Below, piece after piece: positions 1 through 7,780 of a DNA stretch of 52,418 nt. Under the pieces are notes generated by a model. The model ran no database searches. It saw nothing but the letters and a program-made list of their open reading frames with translations, and had not been told where the DNA came from. Positions within the stretch are counted from its first letter, which is position 1. Every line of letters starts with the position of its first letter. The stretch is from Gammaproteobacteria bacterium SCGC AG-212-F23. Its GTDB lineage: Bacteria > Pseudomonadota > Gammaproteobacteria > DSM-16500. The stretch is from the NCBI GenBank assembly GCA_001644445.1, contig LSTE01000049.1, positions 1-52,418 of the forward strand, read 5' to 3'. A program made the translations under genes and the position numbers.

Positions 1-2
1 GG

Positions 3-155
3 CATGTGTATGATTTAAGAATAAAAGACGCTAAGGTAAGTATAGAGACAATTAGAGATTTCCATTTGTTATTGCCCGATACCAAAAATTTTCAGGGTGC
101 AAATCTAAAAGTATTTTCCAATGAAACAATTTCGGCAATGGAAAAAAACAAATAA
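3..155 (+). CDS. C-terminal fragment of an unknown protein, cut by the window edge
   Basis: An open frame runs from the left edge of the window to a TAA at 153-155 and gives about 50 residues (it begins HVYDLRIKDAKVSIETI and ends SAMEKNK). The composition is ordinary for a soluble protein and no family is recognisable from this tail. It converges on the kinase-like gene on the other strand with only 7 bases between the two stops. The start and most of the protein lie outside the window, so the function cannot be given. The alternative is a chance open frame, but 50 codons without a stop in such AT-rich DNA favours a real gene end. Confidence 0.5.
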   Translation, partial: HVYDLRIKDAKVSIETIRDFHLLLPDTKNFQGANLKVFSNETISAMEKNK

Positions 156-162
156 TGTTTGG

Positions 163-1185
163 TTAATAAAAGTTAGACGGGTGTTTAGCTATACATGCAG
201 TCATAAATTCTTTAAGAGGAACACCGGGTCTTCCATGCCTTTGAAATGATGATGTAAATCTCGTTTTATCACATGCAATCATCAATCGATAATTTACTAA
301 TGCGCCATAAATAAAATATAATATGCGTGCTATTGCAAGAGCATCTAATAGGCGATTTTTAGACTCAAAAACCATATAATTTTTAAGACAAGCATCCATA
401 AGCTGCAGATACGTATCATCTGCGTCTGTTAGTGAATGATGTTTTTTTGCTTGTTGTAAACAATTTATCAATGAAAAAAATGGATGTGAAATCACTATTT
501 CGCCCAAGTCAATGATTGTAATATCTCGCGATTCATTGGCTATGAGTGTGTTATTGTCATTAAAATCAGGTTGGACAATACTAGGTTTTATCGCGTAATC
601 AGATAATTTTTGACATAAATTAGAAACTACAGGAAACAGTTTCTCTAATACACTAACTTCCTTTTCTGATAGCCCATCCGCTATTAATATCTCTTTTTGT
701 GAAAGCAATTGCATATATAAATCAGGCAACTTATCTAATCGAAAATCGGGTACACCCATATCAAGAAAAATATTAATATGATCAGCAACAGCCAATTGCA
801 TTGATGTAAATTGATTAATAGCCTTGCAAAATAAAGTTACATCGAATTGCTGTTTGAGAATTTCTCGTAATGGTCTACCTGCGTCTTTCATTAAAAAACA
901 ATTTAATTCGGCATTATATGCAATAATTTCTGGAACAGATATTTGAAATTGATCATGCAAAATCCGAATAATGCCAGCCTCTAATGCGAGCAATTCTGGT
1001 GTATGTTTCAAATAAATATAGTCATCAGATGTCGCAAAGCGAATTACATAAGACCAAGGCGTATTCTGCACGTTTTCCGGCAGGTTGTTTTTTAGTGTAT
1101 ACCCATGAGACAAGAGGTATTCGCAACCCCATTGGATAATTTCTTTATTCAGATTATCATTTTCTGTTGTCGGTTCAGTTGCCAT
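163..1185 (-). CDS. Aminoglycoside phosphotransferase (APH)-family kinase-like protein
   Basis: A 340-residue protein with the bilobal small-molecule kinase layout of the APH/choline kinase family. YLK around residue 60 is the likely ATP-binding lysine region. The catalytic loop is QPDFNDNN at 205-212, matching the H-x-D-x-x-x-x-N pattern with the histidine replaced by glutamine but Asp207 and the Asn kept. IIDLGE at 224-229 stands where the metal-binding D-x-D/DFG segment is expected. Substrates in this family range from aminoglycosides to choline, homoserine and sugars, and nothing here shows which is used, so resistance should not be assumed. It stands alone, convergent with the fragment at the left edge. 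Its ribosome site is weak. Confidence 0.7.
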   Translation of the reverse strand: MATEPTTENDNLNKEIIQWGCEYLLSHGYTLKNNLPENVQNTPWSYVIRFATSDDYIYLKHTPELLALEAGIIRILHDQFQISVPEIIAYNAELNCFLMKDAGRPLREILKQQFDVTLFCKAINQFTSMQLAVADHINIFLDMGVPDFRLDKLPDLYMQLLSQKEILIADGLSEKEVSVLEKLFPVVSNLCQKLSDYAIKPSIVQPDFNDNNTLIANESRDITIIDLGEIVISHPFFSLINCLQQAKKHHSLTDADDTYLQLMDACLKNYMVFESKNRLLDALAIARILYFIYGALVNYRLMIACDKTRFTSSFQRHGRPGVPLKEFMTACIAKHPSNFY

Positions 1186-1328
1186 GATTCACTTTTTTAT
1201 TACACTGTAGATTACACTATACTGTAAATGAGAAGACCATTCCATATAAAATAGTTGCAGCTATATACCCAACAGACGTATTTTGTTAGGGTTGAGAGTG
1301 CCAGCCTAGTAGTTAATCTAACATTTAT

Positions 1329-2096
1329 CTATTTTCGAAACTTTCTCGCTGTATTAGAGCTTTGGCCAAAAGCACTATCAGCCATTTGATCGTTGGACAC
1401 ATCAATGCCTTTATCTTTACGTTTATGTGGTACTTCTTCTGTCTTTGTTTTTTTCTTGCTATCTTTTGTCTCTTTATGAAATAGCGAGTGGGAGGATAAT
1501 GCTGCACCAGCAACCTTCAAGTCTTTTTCTAAAATATCCCGATATGCTTGAATAGGATCTTCTCCTGGCTTTCCAGATGCTTTAATTAGATGCCAATTTT
1601 TTTTGTCTGAAGTAGGAGGCATGGAGGCATTCATTGCGAAGATTTGGTCGTAAGTATATTCAGGATGCTCATACATATCATGAACACGGCCTGCTAGAAG
1701 CACAAGATTTGAAAGTGGAGGATAGTCTTTCATTGGGATTGCTAAAATTTCTTGTAAATGTTTTCCAATAGTTTCTTTATCCTTTTTAAGAAAAGCAATA
1801 GTTGCTTTGTAATAGGCATTTGCGGTTGGGCCAAATGTCTTACTCATTGTTTCTTTCTCTTCGCTGGCAAGATTAAACTGATGTATTGCCAAATCGTTTT
1901 TACCGGCTTTTGCATAGTCTTGACCTGCGTGCCAGTGTAATAAGCATTTTTCGGAGTTAGTTAGGTTCTTCGCATCAGATAAATAATGAATTAGCAGAAG
2001 TGCTGCTTGCTCGCCTTTACCACCTTTTCCTGACCGCATATATTGATCAAACTCTAGGTATGTCATTTTGGAAAGATCAGATCGGCTCTTAGACAT
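1329..2096 (-). CDS. Hypothetical helical protein (TPR-like)
   Basis: A 255-residue protein I do not recognise. Residues about 50-140 are helical with a TPR-like rhythm (HWHAGQDYAKAGKNDLAIHQ, then a second block ending HLQEILAIPM). The C-terminal 60 residues are lysine-rich and low-complexity (KETKDSKKKTKTEE) and end in RKFRK, so they are probably disordered. There is no signal peptide or membrane segment. A good ribosome site (GAGGAG, 9 bases upstream) supports the start. The helical repeats with a charged tail resemble many uncharacterised Legionellales proteins, some of which are secreted effectors, but that is only an analogy. It has no operon partner. Confidence 0.6.
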   Translation of the reverse strand: MSKSRSDLSKMTYLEFDQYMRSGKGGKGEQAALLLIHYLSDAKNLTNSEKCLLHWHAGQDYAKAGKNDLAIHQFNLASEEKETMSKTFGPTANAYYKATIAFLKKDKETIGKHLQEILAIPMKDYPPLSNLVLLAGRVHDMYEHPEYTYDQIFAMNASMPPTSDKKNWHLIKASGKPGEDPIQAYRDILEKDLKVAGAALSSHSLFHKETKDSKKKTKTEEVPHKRKDKGIDVSNDQMADSAFGQSSNTARKFRK

Positions 2097-2376
2097 TACT
2101 ACATACTCCTCTCGACATTATTTAACTTTAAAAGATAAGCAAATAATGATTGAATAAATCGCTCTTTTTATTATAACAGAATATCTATTATTTATTTGTG
2201 TATGCAATAGGGTAATTTTACGTTATCTCAGCCCGGTTCTTTATTTTTTAACTCCAGTAATTTCAACACGTTATAGAATTTAAAAAATGACAGATTTCTA
2301 AACATACATAGGGTTGTTATCCTGCATCGCAACGTTGTTACTTGGGCTAGACCACAATTGATCTGACCCTTAGCGC

Positions 2377-3141
2377 TCAAGACAACTCGCGTTCAGCAAA
2401 TATTTGCATTGCTTCGACAATAAATGTTAATAATCTCAGATCATGTGTATCGTAAAATTTCTTAAATTCAGGCGTTTGATATAATTGACTTAATCCAATA
2501 TATTTTTCTCTTGTCGGGTTCCATCCTACCCAGGCATGATGTCTGCGCATTATTTTCTGAACTTCCTCTGAAGAAGGAAGCAATTTTGTATCGATAGCTC
2601 TAATTAAATCAAAGTTAATTTGCTTGCCATCTGCAATGAATTTTTTTTGTAATTCCTCTTTTTGTTCTTTATTCAGTTTTTGATACCTTTCACGATATTC
2701 ATTCATTTCAATTTCAGAGACTTTGCCGCTGTCTATTAAATCCTGTTCATATTGTTTTTGTTTTTCTGAATCAAACCCATAATATAATTCATCAACTTTC
2801 ATTTTTGTTTTACCTCTCAAGTGTGAAATAGTTTTGTCAATGGTCTTGATAAGTGCTTGAGCACGATCAAGATTATTTTCGAGAATAAGTTTGTGCGATT
2901 GCAACGCTTCAATTTTATCGAAGTCATCGCTGTCCAAGATTCTCTGTATATCATTTAGAGGAAATCCAAGTTCACGGTAAAATAGAATTTGCTGTAGCAT
3001 CAAGAGTTGCTCTTCTTCATAATAACGATAATTATTATCTCCACAATAAGCTGGTTTTAATAATCCGATCTCGTGATAAAAATGAAGCGTCCGAACGCTG
3101 ACTCCTGAAAGCTTTGCTAATTTATTTACTGTATAAGCCAT
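2377..3141 (-). CDS. MerR-family transcriptional regulator with TipAS ligand-binding domain
   Basis: A 254-residue regulator. Residues 1-70 are the MerR winged helix (AYTVNKLAKLSGVSVRTLHF, then YYEEEQLLMLQQILFYRELG). A dimerisation coiled coil follows at about 75-110. The C-terminal half (DELYYGFDSEKQKQYEQDL, then HHAWVGWNPTREKYIGLSQL, YDTHDLRLLTFIVEAM) is the TipAS domain, which binds thiopeptide-like or other drugs in TipA and controls SkgA and Mta. I place the start at 3141 rather than at the upstream in-frame ATG at 3168. AGAGGAAA lies 6 bases before it, and the predicted promoter would start transcription downstream of 3168. Likely role: ligand-activated regulator that also controls its own gene. 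Confidence 0.85.
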   Translation of the reverse strand: MAYTVNKLAKLSGVSVRTLHFYHEIGLLKPAYCGDNNYRYYEEEQLLMLQQILFYRELGFPLNDIQRILDSDDFDKIEALQSHKLILENNLDRAQALIKTIDKTISHLRGKTKMKVDELYYGFDSEKQKQYEQDLIDSGKVSEIEMNEYRERYQKLNKEQKEELQKKFIADGKQINFDLIRAIDTKLLPSSEEVQKIMRRHHAWVGWNPTREKYIGLSQLYQTPEFKKFYDTHDLRLLTFIVEAMQIFAERELS

Positions 3142-3168
3142 ATCATTTCCTCTAACTGAACAAACCAC

Positions 3169-3199
3169 ACCATAAGGTATTACGTAACGATAGAGTCAA
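3169..3199 (-). promoter_or_regulatory. MerR-type promoter with 19-bp spacer and central palindrome
   Basis: On the minus strand TTGACT (3194-3199) and TATGGT (3169-3174) are separated by 19 bp instead of 17. The spacer carries the perfect palindrome TTACGTAA (3180-3187) at its centre. Long spacers with a central dyad are the hallmark of promoters that MerR-family proteins untwist. The gene directly downstream encodes a MerR protein, so autoregulation is likely. The start of transcription would fall near 3162. Confidence 0.5.
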
Positions 3200-3416
3200 C
3201 ACTGTAAATGCACTTTTTTCAGTGTGTCATACGCAACGAGTTTTTCATAATAATGTTGCTGCATTTTAAGTGAAACAGACCAAAATAGCTACAAAATAAA
3301 TCTATAATATAAATTTATTTAAATATATATTAAATAATATTAAATTATATATTGAATTTATTAAATTTTAATGTTATAAATTACTCAGGTAAGAAATAAC
3401 GGAGGTCAGTCTTCAA

Positions 3417-3779
3417 ATGAGCAAAATTATTACACATTGCCCTTCTTGTGATAGTGCAAAACTACACGCTGTTAGAATCGAGTGTGCGGATTGCGGTACT
3501 GCATTTGAAGGAAGATTCGATATTCCTGCATTACTTAAATTTGCAGAAGAAGATTTGCAATTCATTTTAGATTTTGTGAAATGTTCAGGAAGCTTAAAAG
3601 ATATGGCGGCGAAGCGAGGTATCTCGTACCCCACATTAAGGAATAGATTAAACACATTAATTGAAAATATTGAAAACTTACAAATCCAAAAAGAAGGGTC
3701 AAAAACGGAAATATTAAAACTTCTTGAGCAGGGCAAAATATCTGCTAAAGATGCGGCCAAAATGTTACATAAATTATGA
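3417..3779 (+). CDS. DUF2089 family protein (zinc-ribbon, helix-turn-helix, SHOCT-like tail)
   Basis: A 120-residue protein matching the DUF2089 layout. An N-terminal zinc ribbon has CPSCD and CADCG (Cys pairs at residues 8/11 and 24/27). A helix-turn-helix-like segment follows (SLKDMAAKRGISYPTLRNRL, residues 58-77), and a short C-terminal amphipathic motif (EILKLLEQGKISAKDAAKML) ends the protein. The layout suggests a small DNA-binding regulator; the family has no firm function known to me. GGAGG lies 11 bases before the ATG. The stop overlaps the region where the next gene starts, so the two are translationally linked. The next protein begins with a similar SHOCT-like motif. Confidence 0.8.
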   Translation: MSKIITHCPSCDSAKLHAVRIECADCGTAFEGRFDIPALLKFAEEDLQFILDFVKCSGSLKDMAAKRGISYPTLRNRLNTLIENIENLQIQKEGSKTEILKLLEQGKISAKDAAKMLHKL

Positions 3780-3787
3780 GGTTAATG

Positions 3788-4492
3788 ATGAATACGGAAA
3801 ATGAAAAATTACGCAACATGCTCAAAGAAGGAAAAATTACTGAAAATGATTTTCAGCTATTATCTACCGCTTTAGATAAAAGGAAACCATGTATTTCCAG
3901 ATTATTTACACTTGCAATAAATCCATTTCAAAAAATTGCAGGTTGGTATGCATTATTTGCTGGAATACTTGTAATATGTTGTATGAGCTATCTTGGAGTC
4001 ATAGCAAAAGTATATTTTCCTGGAATATTAGCAGTTCTTAATGCATCTACTGTTAAAAATCCAGCTGTGCCAATTAATTTTTCATGGGGAATGTATCAAA
4101 ATTTTGTATCGTGGATAATTTTATCAATTCTCTTTATAATTACCGCTAAAATATTTAAACAGAGACAAGTAAGATTAATTGATTTTTTTGGAACAGTTGC
4201 TTTGTCACGATTTCCATTTTTAGTTTTAGTTGTATTTATTAGTATCATTCGCGTTGTTAATCCAGCTTTTATGGAAATTGATATTACTAAGGGTTTTCCT
4301 ATACATTCTTCATTATCGATGGTCGCATTCAGTTTTGTTGTAATATTGTGTGCGGCATGGCAGTTAACGACTTATTTTTATGCTCTAAAAGAATCTTCTG
4401 GCTTGACTGGAAAGAAACTATGGATCAGTTTTATTGTCGCAATTATTTTAGGAGATATTATTTCATCACCATTGGCTATGATATTTTTCTAA
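3788..4492 (+). CDS. Multispanning membrane protein, Yip1-like, with N-terminal SHOCT-like motif
   Basis: A membrane protein of about 234 residues. It opens with a soluble helix pair (KLRNMLKEGKITENDFQLLS) resembling the tail of the DUF2089 protein before it. About five hydrophobic segments follow (near residues 50-75, 105-125, 140-165, 175-195 and 210-232), the arrangement of Yip1/DUF1282-type proteins, though I cannot prove the family. In-frame ATGs lie at 3776, 3785 and 3788. I choose 3788 because GAGG (3778-3781) is 6 bases upstream of it, while the ATG at 3776 overlaps the previous stop. The pairing with a zinc-ribbon regulator suggests that the regulator acts on, or senses through, this membrane partner. 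Confidence 0.65.
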   Translation: MNTENEKLRNMLKEGKITENDFQLLSTALDKRKPCISRLFTLAINPFQKIAGWYALFAGILVICCMSYLGVIAKVYFPGILAVLNASTVKNPAVPINFSWGMYQNFVSWIILSILFIITAKIFKQRQVRLIDFFGTVALSRFPFLVLVVFISIIRVVNPAFMEIDITKGFPIHSSLSMVAFSFVVILCAAWQLTTYFYALKESSGLTGKKLWISFIVAIILGDIISSPLAMIFF

Positions 4493-4663
4493 GGGTATTA
4501 ACTATAAAAAAAATAGGGAATAAAAATGATTCTCAATAAAATTCGTAGAGTGTCTATGTGAAATCAGAAAATTAGAATTATCTGAAATGCTATGTAAGTG
4601 GGATAGGGCAATATTACCTTATGCTAAAACGAATGTAGTTTATTGGAATATGTAATTTTATGT

Positions 4664-4697
4664 TATACTTTTACCAAGTATAACCTCTAGAGGTTTG
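4664..4697. promoter_or_regulatory. Two adjacent dyads in a 307-base gene-free stretch (4493-4799)
   Basis: The stretch 4493-4799 holds no convincing gene. It contains an inverted repeat TATACTT-ttacc-AAGTATA (4664-4682), followed at once by the perfect 14-bp palindrome AACCTCTAGAGGTT (4684-4697). Their position about 100 bases before the PdxH-like gene suggests an operator. An open frame without an ATG (4712-4798, ending GFLDEEFAKKIGM) also lies here and may be a gene remnant. Confidence 0.35.
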
Positions 4698-4799
4698 TTA
4701 AATTCATGAAAAAATTTAACTGTGTTTTTATTGTTTATTATTCAGATGTAGATAAGGGATTTTTGGATGAAGAGTTCGCAAAGAAGATAGGAATGTAAA

Positions 4800-5237
4800 A
4801 TGACTCCAATTTCAAAAATGAATGAATGGTTAAGTAAAGAAAAAGCATTGGGTTCTATGAATCCTGATCGTGTAGTATTAGCAACAGCCACAAAAGAAGG
4901 TATTCCTCACAGCAGAATAGTAGCTATTAGAGAGATTTCCCCAGAAGGTGTTTTATTTTTTACGCAAAAAGGAACAAGAAAAGTATATGAGTTACATGGA
5001 AACCCAAAAGCATCTATGACCTTATGGTTGCCTATGCAACAGCGTCAAGTGATTTTAGATGGTATTATCCAAATTTTAACTTTTGAAGAAAATATACAAT
5101 ATTGGAAAACGATGTTGCGTGAACGTCAATTACGTTTTTCGGCATATGCTCCTACTTCCGGAAAAGCGATCCGTTCACTTGATGAAATAGAGAATAAATA
5201 TAACATGAGTAAAATGAACCAACCCCTTGCTTTTTAA
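4800..5237 (+). CDS. PdxH-like FMN-binding oxidase, C-terminally shortened
   Basis: A 145-residue protein of the pyridoxamine 5'-phosphate oxidase fold. LATATKEGIPHSRIVAIRE and FFTQKGTRK (about residues 27-61) match the FMN-phosphate binding strands of PdxH. LPMQQRQVILDGI (about 77-89) and FSAYAPTSGKAIRSLDEIE (about 117-135) match the middle of the family. The normal C-terminal segment (W-G-G-Y to R-L-H-D-R, about 50 residues, which binds PLP and completes the active site) is missing. In another frame, 5234-5293 reads LASLHQDKRFDF before a stop, which faintly resembles the RLHDR end, so this may be a decayed gene. There is no ribosome site of note. A working PdxH is doubtful. Confidence 0.6.
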   Translation: MTPISKMNEWLSKEKALGSMNPDRVVLATATKEGIPHSRIVAIREISPEGVLFFTQKGTRKVYELHGNPKASMTLWLPMQQRQVILDGIIQILTFEENIQYWKTMLRERQLRFSAYAPTSGKAIRSLDEIENKYNMSKMNQPLAF

Positions 5238-5368
5238 AGGTTGGCAGATTTCTTGGATTAGCTTCACTGCACCAAGATAAAAGGTTTGATTTTTAGGGAT
5301 TTTCTTATGCATATCTCTATTGTAACACCAGAGCTTTGCTTGAGTCTATTTTTGGCCATTTTTCATTG

Positions 5369-5398
5369 TTGATTATATTAGTATACATATTTTATAAT
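5369..5398 (+). promoter_or_regulatory. Candidate sigma-70 promoter for the M15 peptidase gene
   Basis: TTGATT (5369-5374) and TATAAT (5393-5398) are separated by 18 bp, about 50 bases before the ATG at 5449. The -10 box lies in a short dyad (ATACAT and ATGTAT on either side). Confidence 0.35.
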
Positions 5399-5448
5399 GT
5401 ATGTTACTGCATTGTTTACAAAAACAATTTTTCTAAAGGCCCTGCACA

Positions 5449-6168
5449 ATGACAATTTTGATGAGATTGATTTTACTATTAGTCATAACATTTCATAGTT
5501 CTTTAACAATAGCACAAAGTGAATTTTCTGGCACTATAAGTGCTATCCCTCAGTCGTGGCAACAAAAAATGATAGGCCATTCATGGAATCCTGGTTGTCC
5601 CGTTGAGCTCAATCAATTGGCTTATTTAAAATTATCTTATTGGGGATATGATCAAAAACCGCATATAGGCATTTTAATTGTTCATAAACAAGTTGCAACT
5701 GAAGTTGTAAGTATATTTAAAATACTTTACAACCATCATTTCCCGATATATGAAATGAAGCCATACGATATTTATCCAGATGGTGAATATGCGAAACATA
5801 ACGACACACTTGGGTTTTATTGCCGTCCTGCACAAGATAATCCATCGGAATGGTCATCACATAGCTATGGCATTGCTATTGATATTAATCCGTTAGTGAA
5901 TCCTTACAATGATTTTATGACAAAGCACGCATGGCCAATAGAAGGTAGCCCATATTTGAATCGGGATGTACCCATGATGGGAATGATTCAGCCTGGTCGT
6001 ATTGCATTCAATGCGTTTACTCATTATGGTTGGATATGGGGAGGTTTTTGGAAAAAAGGAACTGACTATATGCATTTCAGAAAAGAAATCACCAATCATT
6101 ATATAGTGCAACATATGATTTATCGTTCTAATAATATTAATCCGCAAATACCAGAACACGAGTTGTAA
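5449..6168 (+). CDS. M15-family D-alanyl-D-alanine carboxypeptidase-like protein, exported
   Basis: A 239-residue protein with a signal peptide (residues 1-22, hydrophobic LILLLVITF and a cleavage region near IAQ). The zinc site of VanY/M15 peptidases is present: SSHSYGIAIDINP carries His138 and Asp145 (S-x-H-x-x-G-x-A-x-D), and DYMHF carries Asp206 and His209. WGGFW just before the last histidine is also typical. The enzyme probably trims peptidoglycan side chains or peptidoglycan fragments in the periplasm. This is the M15C-like version seen in many bacteria and phages. It stands alone. AAAGG lies about 9 bases before the ATG. Confidence 0.8.
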   Translation: MTILMRLILLLVITFHSSLTIAQSEFSGTISAIPQSWQQKMIGHSWNPGCPVELNQLAYLKLSYWGYDQKPHIGILIVHKQVATEVVSIFKILYNHHFPIYEMKPYDIYPDGEYAKHNDTLGFYCRPAQDNPSEWSSHSYGIAIDINPLVNPYNDFMTKHAWPIEGSPYLNRDVPMMGMIQPGRIAFNAFTHYGWIWGGFWKKGTDYMHFRKEITNHYIVQHMIYRSNNINPQIPEHEL

Positions 6169-6215
6169 TTGATTTGATTTGGATAACTCATGATGAAGTC
6201 CTATATAAATAATAA

Positions 6216-6689
6216 TTATTTCCAGCTTTTTTCAGCTACTAATTCAAAAAAACTATCCTTACATTCTTTAAACATCATGTTAGATATTTCTTCGCAAACC
6301 CCCGCAGTTAATTTAGGTCTTTTGGGATAATTATTCATAATATCGCTTGCACGCAATGGACCCTCAATTCCCCATAATTCAACCATTAATGGTATTCCTG
6401 TTGCATAAACAACTTCTTTGAGATTGACCCAGCAACATGCGGCAGCGCACATGCAGCAAGGTTCACCTGTTGAGTATAATGTTAGTGTGTCCCACTGTAG
6501 GTTAGGATATAATTCGGTGCATTGTTTAATTGCTAATATTTCTGCATGATTAATAGGACTATGTTTGTTACCAAGCATTTTGACTAGCAGCTTACCTGTC
6601 TCATCATAAATAGAGCAGCCATAAGGGATTACTTTATTTGTAGACGTATAATCAATTAATTCTTTCATACGTTTTTCGTGAATAACCAT
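6216..6689 (-). CDS. Nucleoside/nucleobase deaminase (CMP/dCMP deaminase fold)
   Basis: A 157-residue zinc deaminase. HAEILAI (about residue 44) supplies the zinc histidine and catalytic glutamate. PCCMCAAAC (about residues 77-85) supplies the two zinc cysteines in the P-C-x-x-C pattern. GCSIYDETGKLL near the N-terminus is the usual substrate-loop strand. Related enzymes include guanine deaminase, TadA and fungal-type cytosine deaminase. The ADIMNNYPKR and C-terminal segments are closer to the guanine deaminase and general nucleoside deaminase group than to TadA, so a role in base salvage is likely, but the substrate is not decided by sequence. AGGGGAT precedes the ATG. Confidence 0.8.
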   Translation of the reverse strand: MVIHEKRMKELIDYTSTNKVIPYGCSIYDETGKLLVKMLGNKHSPINHAEILAIKQCTELYPNLQWDTLTLYSTGEPCCMCAAACCWVNLKEVVYATGIPLMVELWGIEGPLRASDIMNNYPKRPKLTAGVCEEISNMMFKECKDSFFELVAEKSWK

Positions 6690-6718
6690 ATTTATCCCCT
6701 ATAGTATTTTTTACAAAC

Positions 6719-6810
6719 AATAATTATATCAATATACTAATTATCCTACAATACTAAGATTGGCATGATTGCATAATGCAATCAATAAGATTAATATTGC
6801 ATAATTAAAT
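6719..6810. repeat. 92-bp dispersed intergenic repeat, copy 1
   Basis: This stretch before the SGNH hydrolase gene is nearly repeated at 11669-11759 before the second S9 peptidase gene. The first 15 bases agree, and so do the last 27 or so (starting AATAAGATTAATATTGC), with scattered changes between. Both copies end 14-37 bases before an ATG in the same orientation. A shared promoter or operator is the simplest reading. Confidence 0.6.
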
Positions 6811-6846
6811 ATAATAAAAAAAATTTCATTCGGAGAAAAATTAAAC

Positions 6847-7509
6847 ATGAAAAATATTTTATGTTATGGAGATTCAAATACATGGGGCAATATAGCCGGC
6901 TCCATGAATTTAGAACTTAGACTTGCAAAGAGATATGAATATGGTGTTCGCTGGACTAGTGTTTTACAACAAATACTTGGCGATAAATTTCATATTATTG
7001 AAGCGGGTTTAAATGGCCGCACTACGGCGTTAGATGAAAAAATTATTGCACGACCTTCGCGCAATGGACTTACGATGTTACCTGGAATAATAGAAATGCA
7101 TTATCCATTAGATTTAGTAATTTTTATGCTGGGCACTAATGATTTAAAAATTGAGTTTAATGTAACTTTAGAAAAAATTACTCAAAATATGCAGCAATTA
7201 ATCCACTATGTAAAGAATAGTCATTTCGGAAATAATTATGGTATCCCTCAAGTTATGCTTATTTCACCCGCACCTATTTTACAAGTTGATGTTCCCGCGT
7301 TTAATTTATTTTATGATGATGCTTCTATTAATAAATCCACACAACTTGCAAAGCATTATGAAAATCTTGCAAAAGAAGAACATTGTGCTTTTCTCGATGC
7401 AGGGTTATTTGTCAAAATTGATCATAGCGATGGCGTACACATTGCGCGTGATAGTCACGCTGATCTTGCTCGGGCAATTGCACAAGTCATTCAAGAAATA
7501 AAATTATAA
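6847..7509 (+). CDS. SGNH/GDSL hydrolase (arylesterase-like)
   Basis: A 220-residue SGNH hydrolase. Block I is CYGDSNTWG (residues 6-14, nucleophile serine in GDSN). GLNGRTT (about 58-64) gives the oxyanion glycine. GTNDLK (about 99-104) is block III with the catalytic-site asparagine. DGVHIARDSH near residue 197 carries the Asp and His of block V. The spacing fits the acyl-CoA thioesterase TesA and arylesterase group, where short-chain esters or acetylated sugars are typical substrates. No signal peptide is visible, so it should act in the cytoplasm. CGGAG lies about 10 bases before the ATG. The promoter region is the repeat at 6719-6810. Confidence 0.85.
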   Translation: MKNILCYGDSNTWGNIAGSMNLELRLAKRYEYGVRWTSVLQQILGDKFHIIEAGLNGRTTALDEKIIARPSRNGLTMLPGIIEMHYPLDLVIFMLGTNDLKIEFNVTLEKITQNMQQLIHYVKNSHFGNNYGIPQVMLISPAPILQVDVPAFNLFYDDASINKSTQLAKHYENLAKEEHCAFLDAGLFVKIDHSDGVHIARDSHADLARAIAQVIQEIKL

Positions 7510-7780
7510 GCAAAATAACATGGCGTTATTGATCAATAAATGCGCATGAGCATCAGGTAGATATAGTATTCTATATGAATATACAAGATATATAGATTTT
7601 GATTGATTCTGATTTCTTGATTTTTACGCTTTGGTAAGGTAGTATGTGTATTGCATGTTTGCTCCCGGTTGTATCTACTATTAAAGTTTAGTATCTCGCT
7701 ATTCAAATCGATTTAACCCCTTGGTAAGAGTTTAGCTCTTGCCTGATCTCGTTTATCTTTTATTAACTAGAGGAATTATT

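Noticed and set aside
163-1185. Aminoglycoside resistance gene
   Set aside because: Only the kinase fold is supported; the catalytic histidine is replaced and the family has many non-resistance members.
4348-4539. Plus-strand frame overlapping the end of the Yip1-like gene
   Set aside because: It overlaps a better frame, has no ribosome site and no recognisable content.
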